In this document: piece after piece, positions 45,248 through 55,574 of the stretch | Layout: each line of letters starts with the position of its first letter | How positions within the stretch are numbered: position 1 is the first letter of the stretch | From: Schistocerca nitens | Taxonomy: Eukaryota > Arthropoda > Insecta > Orthoptera > Acrididae | Reading direction: 5' to 3' | NCBI RefSeq assembly: GCF_023898315.1 | Contig: NC_064623.1 | Span: forward strand, 12,785,140-12,849,139 | DNA length: 64,000 bases | The notes under the pieces: model-generated | Seen by the model: the letters and a program-made list of their open reading frames with translations, nothing else | What the model was told of the DNA's origin: nothing | Databases searched by the model: none | Program-made: the position numbers and the translations under genes

Positions 45248-48200
45248 CTTCTTCTTCTTCTGCTTTTACGGCCTCATTGGACCACTTCAGTCAATCATTT
45301 CTGGTCCTCTTCTTTGGTATTTTCCCCTTCCGAGTGGCCCAGTATCTCTTCATTCGTTCCGATGCTTTTCGTCGTTCCTTATCTGTAAATACCCTTTTCA
45401 TTGTATGTCGTTTGTCAATTTTTGGTTTAAATCTTATTTCTGTGTCCCTCAACTTCTTTAAATTTGGCGTTTTGTCCTGCAAATCATCCAGAGTTATTTC
45501 CAGTTCTTCCATATCCTCTCTTGTTTCCTTAAGCCATCCTCCTTGTTGTTTCAATTTCCAGAGTTTCTCAATAATTTTTCTTGATAATCTGGTTTCTGGT
45601 GTACTCAGAATGTGACCACAAAAAGAGATCCTTTTCTTTCGTATAGTATCAGTGATGGGCTCCAGTTCTCTGTATACCACTTCATTTGGAACTATCCGCC
45701 ATTGCCCAGCTTTTTGATATTTCTTATTTATGCATGTTCTAGCAATTCTTCTCTCTACTTTTAAAATTTTGTCAATTCTGTTTTTCTGGGTGACTTTAAA
45801 AAGAGTTTCACTTCCGTATGTAACCTCTGGTTGAACCACCGTCTTGTAATGTTTTAATTTTGTTTTAATTGATAGACATTTTTTATTGTACGTAGACCAT
45901 GTTAGTTTTTGAGCTTTTATCATTTTATTAGTTCTTGCTCGCCATGCAGGTTTCTCGTCCAATTTATGTGTTATAATTTCACCCAGGTATTTAAATTGTT
46001 TCACTATTTTAATTTCCCTATTATTCACTGTGATGTGATCTATTACAAGTGGATCCGTTACCATTATTTCAGTCTTTTCAAATGATATCTGGAGTCCTAA
46101 TTTTTGTGCTATATTTTGTAAGAGTGTTATTTGTTTCGTGGCTTCCTGAATATTATTAGCTAGTAATGCTAGGTCATCAGCAAATCCCAAGCAATTTAGG
46201 TTTATTTTAACTTTCTTAGTTCCAATTTTAATATTCATAGGATTTTCCTTGTACCATTCTCTCATTACATATTCAAGAGCACAATTGAATAGCAATGGTG
46301 ATAAACAATCTCCCTGTCTCAATCCTGTTTTAATCGTAAATGGTTCAGATATTTCTCCTCTAAATTTTACTTTGGATTTGGTGTTTGTTAAGGTTAACTG
46401 TATCATTTTTATTAATTTAGGATGAAGTCCAAAATTCCTTAATATTTTCATCATTGAAGATCTATGGATGCAATCATATGCCTTTTTGAAATCTACAAAG
46501 GTTATGACTAGTTGTTTTTGCCTTCTTTTGTAGACATCCATAACTAACTTCAAGGTGATTATCTGTTCTGGGCAGCTTCTACAGGATCTAAATCCTCCTT
46601 GATATTCTCCCAGTTCCAGTTCTAGTTGATCTTTACAGCGGTTGTATAGTATTCTTGACATGATCTTATACGTGCAGTCCAAAAGGGAAATTCCTCTATA
46701 GTTGTCTGGATTTGATTTTTCCCCTTTCTTATGTAATGGATGTATTATAGCAGTAGTCCAATTTTCTGGTAATTTCTCTTCATTCCAGATTTTTACTATG
46801 CATTGGTGTAATGCTATCTTTACTGGTTCTGCTGCATATTTCCAAAGTTCAGCAAACGTTTGATCTTCTCCACTTGCTTTGTAGTTTTTGAGTTCTTTCA
46901 AAGCTCTGTAGACCTCATTAATTGTAGGTGGATTTATATTTTCTGCTGGTGTTTTAATTGGGGTTTCTGTGATTATCTGAAGAAGTTCTGGGGGATCTTC
47001 ACAATTTAGTAACTTGTTAAATGTTTCTGCTAGAATTTCTGTATTTTTACTATTGCTATGGGCTAGGTTATTATCTTTATCTTTTAACATTAATGTTGGA
47101 GGATCATATCTTTGTAATTGTCTGCCAAATATTTTGTAATAGTCTCTTGAGTTTGTTTTTTCACTATTTGTTTCTATCATTAGAAGTATATCTTTTTGGT
47201 ACTGACGTTTAACTCTCCTTATTATTTTTTGTGTTGTCTTCCTTTGTTTTGTGAGTTCCAAATATGATTTTTCTGTTTTTTCATTTTGATGCCTTAACCA
47301 GGCTTGGTGTCGATCCAACACTGCTTCATCACATTCATCGTTCCACCACTGGTGTTTTTTCCTTGGATTTGTAGGGGCAACTTGTTCAGCTATTTGTTTC
47401 AATTTGGGAATTATTTCTTCCAGATCATCTGTTATTTTTATATCCCTGGTTTGTGCTTCATAATCCTCATTTTGTATCAGTTTATGAGGGTCATAGGTTC
47501 TCTTCTTCTTCTGGTGGGATTTTTTCTTTGCTAATGGGGTTAATTTAATTTTAATTTTTATCATGTAATGATCTGATCCGGTATCTGTCCCTCTCAGTAC
47601 TTTCACATTGTAAATTTCCTTGTGGTAATTCTTATCCATGCAGACATGGTCCAGTTGCCATTCTCCTTTTTTCCAGTCTGGATGTTTCCAAGTTTGTAGT
47701 TTACTTGGTCTTCTCTTAAAATACGTCGACTTTGAGATCATGTCATGGTTTCTGCAAAATTCCACTAGTCTTATGCCATTTTTGTTTGTTCTTCTTTGTG
47801 CTGTCCATTTCCCTATTATGTCTCTATATCTCTTTTCCCTTCCTAACTGGGCATTGAAGTCTCCAATTAAAATTTTGATGTGATTTTTATTAATGTTATT
47901 CGTCGTTTGATCTAAGAGCTCCCAAAATTTTTCTACCTCTTCTCTGTGTTCTTTTTTATTATTTTTCTCATTTGTCGGGGCATGGGCATTTATTATTGTG
48001 TACATTTTATTTGCAGCTTTTAGAGTTAATGTTGAGAGCCTGGGAGATTGTGCTTTAAATTCTATTATGGACTCTATTATTTTCAGATTCACCACGAATC
48101 CTGTTCCAAATTGTGGACACTGTTTCATGACTCTTTTCCCTGGTATTCCCTTATAAATCCTATATCCTTGTGATTCTATTGGCTCCTGATCAGTATTTCT

Positions 48201-48557
48201 CATTTCTTGAAGTCCGGTTATGAGTATCCCCTTGCGATCCATTTCATCCGTCAGAATTTTGAGTTTGCCTGGTTGTATGAGGGAATTTATATTGTGTGTC
48301 GCAATGTAGTTTATTTGTCCTGTCTTGAGTTTTGGTCGTCTGTCCGTTTTGGGTATTTTCAGATGCTCCGACTCATCCAAGTTATCTATCAGGTGACTGC
48401 CCACCGTATCCGAGTGCAGTCTTCCTTGGTTATTGCCAAGCGGTGGATTATTCCTTGAAAGATTTCCTTCCATGTTTGACTTTCAAAGGTAGTCAACCTT
48501 GTATGGAGCAAGCTCCGAGTTACAACTGCGGTTGTTAGCCGTAGAGGGTTTAGTGTT
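45248..48557 (-). mobile_element. Full-length LINE, apparently intact, with 11-bp target duplication
   Basis: A 3310-bp element on the minus strand. It has a short 5' leader (84 bp), one 1060-codon frame, a 3' region of about 30 bp, and a tail of GAA repeats (TTC at 45248-45260). A perfect 11-bp duplication TTTCTACGTTT lies at 45237-45247 and 48558-48568. The small size, single ORF, very short 3' region and microsatellite tail fit an RTE-like plan, though the clade should be tested. I see no stop or frameshift. Confidence 0.95.
45291..48473 (-). CDS. LINE endonuclease-reverse transcriptase, 1060 aa
   Basis: One ATG-started frame. A short basic leader of about 55 residues precedes an apurinic-type endonuclease (about 55-310). 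It has H60-N61 in ATHNINSL, E90 in GLQEMR, D205 and N207 in IGDFNAQLG, D275 in QLDHVCM, and S300-D301-H302 in GSDHY, all the expected catalytic positions. A linker with WWNDECDEAV (about 376-385) follows. The reverse transcriptase (about 510-830) has NYRGISLL, D661 in FVDFKKAYD, GLRQGDCLSPLLFN and FADD (764-767). The C-terminus holds CGHIL and a basic end KKRTRND. The protein would nick target DNA and copy its own RNA there. It looks functional by inspection; whether it is expressed is unknown. Confidence 0.93.
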   Translation of the reverse strand: MEGNLSRNNPPLGNNQGRLHSDTVGSHLIDNLDESEHLKIPKTDRRPKLKTGQINYIATHNINSLIQPGKLKILTDEMDRKGILITGLQEMRNTDQEPIESQGYRIYKGIPGKRVMKQCPQFGTGFVVNLKIIESIIEFKAQSPRLSTLTLKAANKMYTIINAHAPTNEKNNKKEHREEVEKFWELLDQTTNNINKNHIKILIGDFNAQLGREKRYRDIIGKWTAQRRTNKNGIRLVEFCRNHDMISKSTYFKRRPSKLQTWKHPDWKKGEWQLDHVCMDKNYHKEIYNVKVLRGTDTGSDHYMIKIKIKLTPLAKKKSHQKKKRTYDPHKLIQNEDYEAQTRDIKITDDLEEIIPKLKQIAEQVAPTNPRKKHQWWNDECDEAVLDRHQAWLRHQNEKTEKSYLELTKQRKTTQKIIRRVKRQYQKDILLMIETNSEKTNSRDYYKIFGRQLQRYDPPTLMLKDKDNNLAHSNSKNTEILAETFNKLLNCEDPPELLQIITETPIKTPAENINPPTINEVYRALKELKNYKASGEDQTFAELWKYAAEPVKIALHQCIVKIWNEEKLPENWTTAIIHPLHKKGEKSNPDNYRGISLLDCTYKIMSRILYNRCKDQLELELGEYQGGFRSCRSCPEQIITLKLVMDVYKRRQKQLVITFVDFKKAYDCIHRSSMMKILRNFGLHPKLIKMIQLTLTNTKSKVKFRGEISEPFTIKTGLRQGDCLSPLLFNCALEYVMREWYKENPMNIKIGTKKVKINLNCLGFADDLALLANNIQEATKQITLLQNIAQKLGLQISFEKTEIMVTDPLVIDHITVNNREIKIVKQFKYLGEIITHKLDEKPAWRARTNKMIKAQKLTWSTYNKKCLSIKTKLKHYKTVVQPEVTYGSETLFKVTQKNRIDKILKVERRIARTCINKKYQKAGQWRIVPNEVVYRELEPITDTIRKKRISFCGHILSTPETRLSRKIIEKLWKLKQQGGWLKETREDMEELEITLDDLQDKTPNLKKLRDTEIRFKPKIDKRHTMKRVFTDKERRKASERMKRYWATRKGKIPKKRTRND

Positions 48558-48568
48558 TTTCTACGTTT

Positions 48569-49060
48569 ATTACATGAAATAATAAGAATAAAAAGAACGA
48601 AAAGCGGTTATTTCAGAAACTGATCATTTTGAGCGGTTTTAACAGTCAGGTTAAACTGACATGAAAAAAAAAAACGATACAACCGAAAACAGATCGTTTC
48701 AGCGATGACCGCCATCCCTTCTGTGATCCCCCGTCGAACGTCGCGAGTAGGGATCATGGGAGGGCAGTCACGTGCTGACCGCTGACTGCTGACCGCATCG
48801 CACGAGCGCCGTCCAAAACCGCAAACACTCTTTTGTCCCGGCAACCGGCTGTCCACGACGTGTTTCCTTCCTAGCTGCTTTACGGACTTAAGTTTATAAA
48901 CGAAAAACTTACGTTTGTACAGCATCACCTCTCGGCCCTAAGCCCAGGAAACCAACCCGGCTCTAGTCCGAACAAGGCATGCACTTCCTATTGGCTCACA
49001 AAGTTCTACATCTTACGACCGAACGCCCCTGAATATGCTGCAGCTATTCAGCACCTCATT
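48569..49060. other. Intergenic, unrecognised
   Basis: A moderately GC-rich stretch at 48710-48880 has no motif support. Confidence 0.4.
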
Positions 49061-49064
49061 GCTC

Positions 49065-49350
49065 TAGATCTTCAGCTACACTCCGCAAGCCATCTTGCGG
49101 TGAGCGGCAAAGGTACGCTGTGTCTTTGCCTTCCACCGTGACTTCCACTCCCCCGCCCCTCCCCTTGTCTGCCGTTCCGGTCTCGAATAATTCACGGGAA
49201 GAGCCATTGTTTGTAAGTCGCGGTGTGGGTTCAAATCTCCCTGTGTTTACCTTCACGGTCTTTTCGCGAGATGTACTTAGGAGGAGGCAATATATTGGTT
49301 GACTCTTCTACGGACGTACGTTCTCTCAACTTTAACACTAGACCACACCG
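49065..49350 (-). mobile_element. LINE 3' fragment (same family as 19081-20872)
   Basis: Segments CTCCGCAAGCCATCTTGCGG and GCGAGATGTACTTAGGAGGA match the 3' region of the Jockey/CR1-like family also found at 54690. No coding part is left. Confidence 0.6.
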
Positions 49351-49473
49351 CGATACAGAACGCTTTAACTTCTCTTCGCTTTAATTTGAAGTTAAATTAT
49401 TACCTTGTACCTTCTGCCACACACATTGTAATATGGCTCACGGAATACACACTACTGGTGATGATGTTCAGAT

Positions 49474-49608
49474 GTGTGTGAAATCTTATGGGACTGAACT
49501 GCTAAGGTCATCAGTCCCGAAGCTTACACACTACTTAACCTAAATTATCCTAAGGACAAACACACACACCCATGCCCGAGGGAGGACTCGAACCTCTGCC
49601 GGGACCAG
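49474..49608 (-). mobile_element. tRNA-derived SINE (family B), 5'-truncated
   Basis: Minus-strand body from GGTCCCGGCAGAGGTTCGAG to AAGATTTCACACACATC. The head before the B-box is missing. Confidence 0.85.
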
Positions 49609-49856
49609 TATACACTACTATGTACATAAAACGTAGTTCGCATGCAATGAAGAAAACAATGTACCGGTGATAATAGTGCAGGACACATCAGACGCATAAA
49701 GAGAACTACAAAAGATAGACAGCAGACCGCAGCATTAAGTCCATAAACGCTCCTCTGAATAACTTAACCGGGGAAGAGTTAATGCGTGAACAGGTCGGAA
49801 ACACGGCTGTGAATGTTAGTACGTCTGCAGTACGGACGCATACTTCTGACGTACGA

Positions 49857-50250
49857 GGCCTCTTCTGAAAGTAAGATCCGATCGGTCCCAGTGAAAATCA
49901 AACCGGTTTTATTTGCAGCAGTTAGCTACACCTTCCAGACACTTCCCTACACAGTCGCTGCTCCGACTGCGATATTTGTCGTAGCTTTGTAGCTTTGTAC
50001 CAACTTTCCAATACCCTCGTCATAGAAGGCAGCCGCCTGTGCTCTCTGCCAATTCTATACGCTCGTCTAAAGGTCATTGTCTGGGGCAGAATGTTGCCTT
50101 CACAGCCAGGGGTTTATGTGAGCAGACCTGAACATCAGAGGGAGCCAAGTACGGTGCGTGACCAAACACTTACCATCGAAAACGCTGCAGCAATACCCGC
50201 ACTGCCCCTGCAGTGTGTGGCCAAGAATTGTCATCAAGGAGAAAACGCGT
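49857..50250 (-). mobile_element. Mariner 3' fragment
   Basis: The minus strand reads AAAFYDEGIGKLVQ and an EKCLE-like VGAATV segment near 49920-50030, the C-terminus of mariner transposases. The end GAGGCCTCTTCTGAAAGTAA (49856) looks like an inverted terminus. Broken; the 5' half is not seen. Confidence 0.55.
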
Positions 50251-50884
50251 GACAGATAGGTTGTGTGGGTTGCATGACATCAGGCGAAGTCACTCACAGG
50301 AACACGTACTGTAGTTGGCGGGAGACACTATTGTTCTAGGCGTCTTTACGCTTTCGCTGTCCGCTCATAACTGGAAACAGCGACGTGACGCGGTCGACAG
50401 GCATACTAGAGACACTGTCCAACACATCTATGGAGAGCTTCATTGGGATTTCACTGTGGTTTCCATTCCGCTGTCGATCGCACCTTATTTTTCGAATAGC
50501 CGTCGCAGAATCGCAAGACACATTCTGCGCTCAGGCGCACGGTATCTGGAGCAGAACAGCTTCCTTCATGCCAAGCAATATGGATGATTCCGGAAAGACT
50601 GGTCTTGCGAAATTCAATTGTTGCTTTTCTCACATGTTGTACTGAAAGCCATGGATGAAGGCATTTCTTGATATACCATGAGCAATTGACTCAGCCACAC
50701 ACTAATGCTTATCATTGGAAGTGTTCAGAGTAAATCTGTGTGAGGATTGAGGATTTGTTGGTAGGGAGGACGCGGCACGTTATCTTGGGTGAAGATTTAT
50801 TGACAGATGAAGAAGTACCTTTGGGTGTCTCCAGAGGAAGCGCGTCGCCACCTTTGCTAATCGTGTTCTGCAGGGTGTTCCTCA
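50251..50884. other. Intergenic, unrecognised
   Basis: Several open frames of 60-90 codons overlap at 50315-50645 on both strands, without motifs I know. They may belong to the mariner fragment or another decayed transposon. Confidence 0.35.
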
Positions 50885-51026
50885 TTAACGTTTAAAATCC
50901 TCCGAAGCAACAAAGAGGTCTCTCAGAGAAGTAATTTAGTAGCAAGATACATGGGGCCGTAATAGTCGGGAAATAACCCAAAAGTGCACGAGAAATGTTG
51001 AGCATCAGCAGATGACGCACTTTCTC
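50885..51026. repeat. Inverted repeat, left copy
   Basis: The reverse complement of this stretch aligns with 51587-51742, sharing GTRCGTCATCTG at one end, GCTTCGGAGG near the other and TAAATTACTT between. Identity is about 70%. Confidence 0.6.
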
Positions 51027-51586
51027 GTGCTGCGGCTGGGCTTGGGCGTGAAGGTATGATTGAGCAAAGCAATACTTGAATTCGGACAAACGGTGCAGAT
51101 TTCGAATACCTTTTGCAAACGTGATCTGTTGTAAACATAGAAGTTACAATATTATTGTCCTCGGTGTAACCGAGGAAAAGCTGTTCTTATTTTGCGTTTC
51201 TTTCCTTTTGATCCTTCTTTTTTTTATATAGACATTATTTAGTAAAGAAAACTTAGCTCATTTAATGGTAACAACGCAGTTCGAAAGCTTATACTCATTT
51301 TACTTGGGACGCAATAAGGTAAGTCTTGTTGTACTGTACTTTGCTGTAAACCAGCGGAAACTACCAGAATGGTAAGTGGAATAATAAATCTTACCTCATT
51401 GTAAACACATAATTGTCTGATAGAAGAAAAGAAAGTACTGCCTGGCAGAATGAAGACTCGAACCCCAGTCCCCACGCGCTAAAGTCGCTCGCGTGGGTCC
51501 GGAGCCGCGCCGGCGTCAGTACTTGACTAGTGATGGGATGACCATGTGTGGCAGACCGTTAGGCCCAATTGCGCTAAGTGCGGTGA

Positions 51587-51742
51587 GGTACGTCATCTGG
51601 TGACGTCACATGTTCAACATTCCTCATCCGCTTTTGGGGTATCTACCGACACCTGCGGTCCCCTGTCTCTTGTGTTAAATTACTTGTTCCAGCGTCATCT
51701 ACGTCGCTTCGGAGGTTTTGAAACGTTACTAAGAATCAACCT
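51587..51742. repeat. Inverted repeat, right copy
   Basis: Partner of 50885-51026. The 560 bp between them hold no recognised gene. Either two separate insertions of one repeat, or the ends of a larger foldback unit. Confidence 0.6.
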
Positions 51743-52490
51743 GTATATTAATGACGTGGCCCACAGTAGTAATACTTACCTCATACGTCCTTATGTGATG
51801 CAGTTATCTACAACGAGATGCTGTCTGAACAAAGGTTCACCAATATTCAGTCAGATCTTGATAGGAGTTCAAGGTGGTGCAAGAAGGGTTATATACTTTT
51901 AATGTTCAGAAACGTTAACTTGTGCACTTCATAAAATGAAAAAAAAAGAAAAAAACCGCAGTGTCCTTTGACTACAATATCAATGAGTCTGAGCTGGAAT
52001 CACTCGACTCATACAAATACCCGGGAGTAACATTTTACTGTAAAATGAAACGGAGAGATCACATAGGCTAAGTCGTAGGTAAAGCAGGCGACAGAATGTG
52101 GTTTGTTGGCGGGGTACTGGAAAAATGCAGTCAGTCTACAACCGAGACTGCCTATAAGGTACTCGTGCGACTCATCCCAGAATATTTCCCATGTTTGTCC
52201 GGCCCATTGTGAATAGAACTAACAGTAACACTGAACGTACACAAAGAAGGCAAGTGCGAATGGTCAAAGGTTTGTCACGAAGATGATGAAGAACTCTTGA
52301 ACACAGACGCAAACTGTCATCCGAAAGTCTACTTCGAAAGTTTGCAGTATGAGAACTGAGTGAGCAACGTACGGACATACAACAGCCCCCTACCTATCGC
52401 TCCGCTACGAATCGTGAAGACCAATTGCGACGCTTGCAGAGGCGTATAACACATTAAGAATCAGTTTTGTTCCAACTTAGCACAGTGGCC
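51743..52490 (+). mobile_element. LINE fragment (Jockey/CR1-like), palm to C-terminus
   Basis: LYINDVAHSSN (about 51748-51780) follows where PQGSVL is expected. Then comes YNINESELESLDSYKYPGVT (51974-52033), MWFVGGVLEKCSQSTTETAY (52097-52155) and RRQVRMVKG-like sequence. Many stops. The catalytic ADD box is not recognisable. Confidence 0.7.
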
Positions 52491-52919
52491 AGATATGTAT
52501 CGCGCCTGACTTGCACGCAGCCCGCACAACATACCTGTCTTGCAGGTCCTCTAATCACCTTTCGTTACCGTCAGATGTCTACATAATTATACCAGCATTT
52601 TTTCTGCTAGTTGCTTTTTGCACCCACCCGTAGACCAGTTTACATTTCATCAACTTCCCGTGTTTTTATTTTACTCTGTTAGTATTTGAATAGAAATCGT
52701 TTCGGCGCATTATGAAACAATTTTAATGCGTGTTGAAAATAACCAACTTTTATAAGTATAACTTTGATTTAATTGTTAATTTCACCCACTTATATCATAA
52801 TACCCCAGTCAGGTGTCTTAGTCACCCAGTCTGGGAAACGGATGATTTTAGAGTGTAATTACTATTCTATTGATCATATTACGTTCAAAAATGGAATTCC
52901 TATTCACAGTCTAGTAGTT
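52491..52919. other. Intergenic, AT-rich
   Basis: No supported feature. Any 3' end of the adjacent piggyBac-like element would lie here but was not identified. Confidence 0.4.
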
Positions 52920-54637
52920 CTTTAGTGGGTGGTACTCTTGTGAAGAGATGCCTTGTAGAACGAGCAGATGTTGCAGGTTTCCTTCCTCAACTTGCGTGCG
53001 CTGCTAACTTTGCAGAGCTTTGAAGGGTATTTCTTGGTCCCCGATCGGACAGTTTCCTCCAGTTTTTGTTTCCACATATCCCCTGATAGTCTCTGAGGAT
53101 GGTCCTCTTTAAGTGTTCGAAATGTGGGAATTTTCCTGGGGTCTTCTCCTCCATTACCCCCTAGATCAGTCACTTCTGGCTGCTTCATCTTCTTTTCAGG
53201 GTTCTGTGTTCTATACACTATGAAGGCATCGAATAAGGCACAGTTGGTCAACCAAAGGACTACCTTCTTGCTCCATTTGACAGTCTTTCTCACGATTGAG
53301 TAGTACGACAAATACTGGTCTGCTCTGTCCCGACCCTTCATGTATGTACTGTACTGAAGGATATAGTCAGGCTTCTTCAAACACCTCTCTTGCTTTCTAC
53401 ACTATTTATCGTAGATGGACGTATAGTGCTAACCATACGCACCACCTGTTTGTCCTTCCAACCTCTCTCTTTTGCCAGTATAAGCTTTTCCCTTTCATGA
53501 GACTTTTCTACAGCAATTGAAGTCTCCTATTGGCCCCTATTGTCCCTACTGATCATATAGACTTCCGTGCTAGCAGGTCATCTCCAGCTGTCAGACTTTT
53601 ATAGTAGTTTTCCCGATAGACATGATGCCAGGTGTCTAATTAAGGTGCCAATACAGAAGAAATGGTTTCGTCCCAGCCTTTTCCCTTTCACACTAGATAT
53701 TTCCATGTTACTTATGTAACTGTTGTGGCCTCACATACCATTCGTACAAGCAGGCCATATTTCACCGGCTTTCCAGGATTGTAGGTCCCAAACGGTAGGC
53801 GGCCTCTCCAGTGTATCGTGACCTCATCAAGTGATATCTGTTTTGTTGGTTTATATATGGTCTGAAAACGATCCACAAAAATGAGGAGCACCGGTAGGAC
53901 CTGCTGGGTCATCCTGTAGTGAACTGTCGTTAAAGTGCCAAGCATTCCATACTAGCTCTCGTCGATTGTGACTCATCAGCTTTCTGAAGATGGATTTTTC
54001 AGTCTACGAGGCTGTGCTCCAGTGCTCCAGATACTGTCCTTTCTAAGTTGTCCCATCGCAAGTATGATCGCTAAAAATCGTCCAATTTTAAAAACTTAAA
54101 TGTCAGTCCGCTTTAATCTCTTGGCTGATTCTTTATACTTGTGTAAATTGTGATTGCACTACAGGTTAGATTGTGTTACGGAAATATCAAATAATTCCTT
54201 ACCAAAAAAAGCGAGCTACAATACAGCATGGATCATCGGGAACAGATGTAAGGCCTGGCTGACGTTGAAAAGGTTCCAAATGTCTTTAGTATCGCCATTA
54301 CTTGTATCTACTCCACATTAACAAACGTCTACCACGTTATCACTAATAGCCTCACTGCCACTCACAGACACACGTGGCTGTTTCGCCGTTTAGTTGACGT
54401 AGGGGACCCAAACTCACTGCCTCTATCACTAGTACTCTCACTCTTGTCACTGTCTATATCACTTGGTACATTCGATAATGAATCTGCATATAAATCATGA
54501 AACATTTCATCGCCGCATAAAGCACTTTGCCAATATCGAGCCATCTCTGCGTTGACTCCTGGCCAGCATATAAGTGCAGATTTCGCAGCTGTCATGATCG
54601 CAGAATGACGGAGATCTCCGGTCACGAACGCGTTAAG
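52920..54637 (-). mobile_element. piggyBac-like transposon remnant
   Basis: The minus strand gives, in order: an acidic N-terminal part (SLSNVPSDIDSDKSESTSD, 54362-54480); a core with LLIFVDRFQTIYKPTKQISL, then DEVTIHWRGRLPFGTYNPGK and GLLVRMVCEAT (53712-53910); HHVYRENYYKSL at about 53600; and a C-terminal 152-codon frame. That frame has DRADQYLSYYSIVRKTVKWS, ALFDAFIVYR and a cysteine-rich end KYPSKLCKVSSARKLRKETC then NIC. These match DDE_Tnp_1_7 transposases. About 350 residues' worth is disrupted or missing. A TTAA at 54633-54636 is a candidate 5' border. Confidence 0.85.
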
Positions 54638-55574
54638 CAGTCATTCTCCCTATGATCCCACAGTCAATAGGACTGGGAAAAGCCGAAATGCATCTGCATC
54701 TACTTCTACATACACACCCCGCAAGCCACCTTGCGTGGCGGAGGGCACCCTGTACCACTATTAGACATTTCCTTTCCTGTTCCACTTTCAGGGCGATGGT
54801 AAAGCGACTATCTATATGCATCCGTATGAGACCGAGTTTCTCGTACCTTCTCTTCGTGGTCCGAAATATATGTTGCGGCAGTAGAATCGTTCTGCAATCA
54901 GCTTCAAACTCCAGTTCTCAAAATTTTCCCAATAGTGTTCTTCGAAAAGAACTTCGCATTCCGTTCAGGGATTCCCATTTAAGTTCCCGAAGCATCTGCG
55001 TAACACTTGCGTGTTGTTAGAATCTACCGGCGACAAATGTAGCAGCACGCCTCTGTATTGCTTCGATGTCTTCCTTTAATACGACTTGGATCGAATCGCA
55101 AACACTCTAGCAGTACTCGAGAACAGGTCGCACCAGCGCCCTGTGTGCGGCCTTCGTTACGTACAGGCCGACAGTTGGTGAACTACACGACATAAAATCG
55201 TCGTAACTTCGGAACGGTTTGCGCTAGGACGTTGAATCTGCACGGTTGGTCGGGGGGCATGTTAGGAATTAGTATGCGCTGTATGGTTTGGTTTAGCGAC
55301 GAAGCCCACTTTCATTTGCATGGGATCGTCCATAAGCAAAACCGGTGCGTTTTGGGGACTAAGAGTAGGCATTTCGCGATCGAGAAGTCTCTTCATCCTG
55401 AACGGCTGAGTGTGTGGTGTGCAATGTCCAGTCATGGAATAATCGGTGCGCTATTCCTTGATGGCACGGTGGCTACCGAACGGTATCTGAAGGTTTGGGA
55501 AGATGATTTCATGCCCATTATCCAAAGTGACCCGTCTAACGACGGACTTCAGTTTACGTTATTTTTCCATACAA

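Noticed and set aside
47021-47212. Several + strand frames across 47-48.5 kb
   Set aside because: They are antisense shadows of the LINE frame at 45291-48473.
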